Positions 13,937 through 15,373 of a DNA stretch of 15,373 nucleotides are shown piece after piece. The translations under genes were made by a program, and so were the position numbers. The stretch is from positions 1-15,373 of the forward strand of contig CAZIGG010000076.1 of the NCBI GenBank assembly GCA_964538575.1, given 5' to 3'. This DNA is from UBA2336 sp964538575. Its GTDB lineage: Bacteria > Bacteroidota > Bacteroidia > Cytophagales > Cyclobacteriaceae. Each line of letters begins with the position of its first letter. Position 1 is the stretch's first letter. Below the pieces are notes generated by a model that was not told the origin of the DNA, ran no database searches, and saw only the letters and a list, made by a program, of their open reading frames with translations.

Positions 13937-15373
13937 CTACTGATAAAGCTCTTTGTACTTAGCCTTACCGCGTTCCAAAAAATTAACAAAGCTTTCTACA
14001 TCACGATCATAGGCATACGGCCACGCAAGTACTTTTTCATCCGGCCCGATGAGTACATAGAATGGTTGCGCGTTGTTGTTCAGGTTTGCAATCTGGATAT
14101 CGGCATTCTTCTTACCAATAGTCTTCTTAACCTTACCATCATATCCTGATGTGATCCACTCTGCTTCGGGTAATTCTGTTTTATCATCTACGTATAGCGC
14201 TACGATTACAAAATCATCTTTTAATCTTTTTAAAACAGAAGGATCGCTCCATACAACAGCCTCCATTTCACGGCAATTCGTGCAGCCATGGCCGGTGAAG
14301 TCGATGAACACCGGTTTGTTTTGCTGGCGTGCGCAGGCAAGCGCCTGTTCATAATCAAAGTATCCGGCTAATCCGTGCGGCAAATGCAGGAAATCAGCAT
14401 ATTTAGGCTCTTCACATTCACTGTTCTGCTTTCCTTTTATAACCGCGGTAAGATCAAAATCATGTGTATGCTGGGGCGGAAGATAACCTGCCAATGCTTT
14501 CAACGGTGCGCCCCATAACCCGGGAACGAGGTAAACAACGAACGTGAAGACACCAATGGCTAATAACAACCTGGACACCGATACTTTTTCAATCGGACTG
14601 TCATTCGGAAGACGTAGTTTGCCAAGCAGGTATAATCCCAGCAATCCAAAGATCACAATCCACAAGGCAATGTTTAAATCACGATCTAATAGTCCCCAGT
14701 GATACGCCTGGTCAGCTATGCTGAAGAACTTAAGGGCAAGCGCCAGTTCAAGAAAGCCTAAGGTTACTTTAACGGCATTCAGCCAGCCGCCTGACTTCGG
14801 CATGCTTTTAATTACTTCCGGGAAAAAGGCGAAGAATGCAAAGGGTAATGCAAACGCTAATGAGTACGAGAACATCATCAGGATAGGCTTGAGAATTTGC
14901 CCGCCTGCAGAAAGTGCAAGCACACTCCCGACAATGGGCACCGTGCAACTGAATGAAATCAATACAAGTGTAAACGCCATGAAGAAAATTCCCGTGAGTC
15001 CGCCCTTTTCGGCTTGCTGATCAATTTTATTGACAAGCTTATAGGGGGCATTGATTTCAAATAATCCAAAGAATGACAGCGCGAAAATCAGGAACACGAA
15101 AAAGATGAAGAGGTTTAACGCCCAGTTAGTCGCTAATGCATTTAGCCCTTCCGGGCCAAGCAATACCGCAAAGAATGTTCCCGCTGAAGAGTACAGAATA
15201 ATAATCGATAACCCGAAGATGATTGCTTTCTTAATTCCTTCGCGCTTCGTTTGCGTATCTTTTAAAAAGAAGGTTACCGTCATGGGTATCATCGGAAACA
15301 CACACGGTGTAATTAAGGATGTGAGGCCCGCGATAAATGCCAGTACCAGCAAAGTCCAAAAAGAATCATTGCC
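13937..15373 (-). CDS. DsbD-type thiol:disulfide interchange protein (5' end cut by window)
   Basis: The 478 visible residues run open through the right edge (reading GNDSFWTLLVLAF from the edge), so an internal TTG near 15352 is not the true start; the N-terminal periplasmic domain is missing from view. Eight hydrophobic segments form the DsbD membrane core, with its redox cysteines in TPCVFP (visible residue 24) and SFSCTVP (143). A C-terminal thioredoxin domain starts near residue 335 and has the CxxC motif GCTNC (C364, C367) after FIDFTGH. DsbD carries electrons from cytoplasmic thioredoxin across the inner membrane to periplasmic partners, which supports disulfide isomerisation and cytochrome c maturation. 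The gene ends with TAG. Gene symbol withheld because the N-terminal domain is not visible and several related families share this core. Confidence 0.9.
   Translation of the reverse strand, partial: GNDSFWTLLVLAFIAGLTSLITPCVFPMIPMTVTFFLKDTQTKREGIKKAIIFGLSIIILYSSAGTFFAVLLGPEGLNALATNWALNLFIFFVFLIFALSFFGLFEINAPYKLVNKIDQQAEKGGLTGIFFMAFTLVLISFSCTVPIVGSVLALSAGGQILKPILMMFSYSLAFALPFAFFAFFPEVIKSMPKSGGWLNAVKVTLGFLELALALKFFSIADQAYHWGLLDRDLNIALWIVIFGLLGLYLLGKLRLPNDSPIEKVSVSRLLLAIGVFTFVVYLVPGLWGAPLKALAGYLPPQHTHDFDLTAVIKGKQNSECEEPKYADFLHLPHGLAGYFDYEQALACARQQNKPVFIDFTGHGCTNCREMEAVVWSDPSVLKRLKDDFVIVALYVDDKTELPEAEWITSGYDGKVKKTIGKKNADIQIANLNNNAQPFYVLIGPDEKVLAWPYAYDRDVESFVNFLERGKAKYKELYQ

Noticed and set aside
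15350..15352. TTG as the true start of the DsbD-type gene
   Set aside because: The frame continues open and sensibly to the window edge (GNDSFWT before it), and the family has a larger N-terminal part.
1..15373. A defence, mobile or biosynthetic system in the window
   Set aside because: No nuclease, transposase, integrase, CRISPR repeat, toxin-antitoxin pair or biosynthetic core enzyme was found. Most genes are ordinary envelope and metabolic functions.

Overview
The window looks like a chromosomal segment of a Bacteroidota bacterium, most likely a member of Cytophagales. The clues are the protein families (OmpA proteins combined with PD40 propellers and carboxypeptidase-like domains, a patatin fused to an Omp85-type barrel, an AsmA protein with a lysine-rich tail, an M23 peptidase with a GPHLC motif), the scarcity of strong Shine-Dalgarno sites, and several TAnnTTTG-type -7 promoter elements typical of this phylum. 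I see no rRNA, tRNA, CRISPR array, insertion sequence, phage gene or clear sign of horizontal transfer.

Layout: nine genes, eight on the minus strand. Read in the minus direction (right to left) they are: a DsbD-type thiol:disulfide interchange protein cut by the right edge (13937-15373); a secreted or anchored M23 peptidase (12503-13786); a patatin-like phospholipase with a predicted outer-membrane barrel (10092-12398); a two-gene unit of a large galactose-binding-like/PD40/CRD/OmpA protein and a small CRD-OmpA paralogue (7934-9964 and 7216-7920, 13 bp apart); then, past the only plus-strand gene, an aldehyde dehydrogenase (4837-6270), an AsmA-family protein (1757-4702) and an M28 metallopeptidase (59-1636). 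Clear or likely terminators follow the AsmA and patatin genes. The terminator for the OmpA pair appears to lie inside the opposing gene.

The odd gene out is at 6392-7219 (+). It encodes a secreted protein of about 275 residues with an apparent Cys103-His129-Asp147 transglutaminase-like triad and a helical, possibly TPR-like tail. It begins with TTG, has only one internal methionine, diverges from the aldehyde dehydrogenase and converges on the OmpA pair so closely that the two stop codons overlap. Between it and the aldehyde dehydrogenase lies the most striking non-coding structure in the window: five TGTTAm half-sites spaced exactly 11 bp apart, two in one orientation and three in the other, covering a good promoter match and running up to the start codon.

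Taken together the genes concern envelope upkeep: disulfide reduction in the periplasm, peptidoglycan cutting and anchoring, lipid hydrolysis or lipid transport at the outer membrane, and peptide degradation. Apart from the short OmpA operon they appear to be separate transcription units, so a single joint pathway is not supported. The candidate for something undescribed is the transglutaminase-like gene with its phased operator array.
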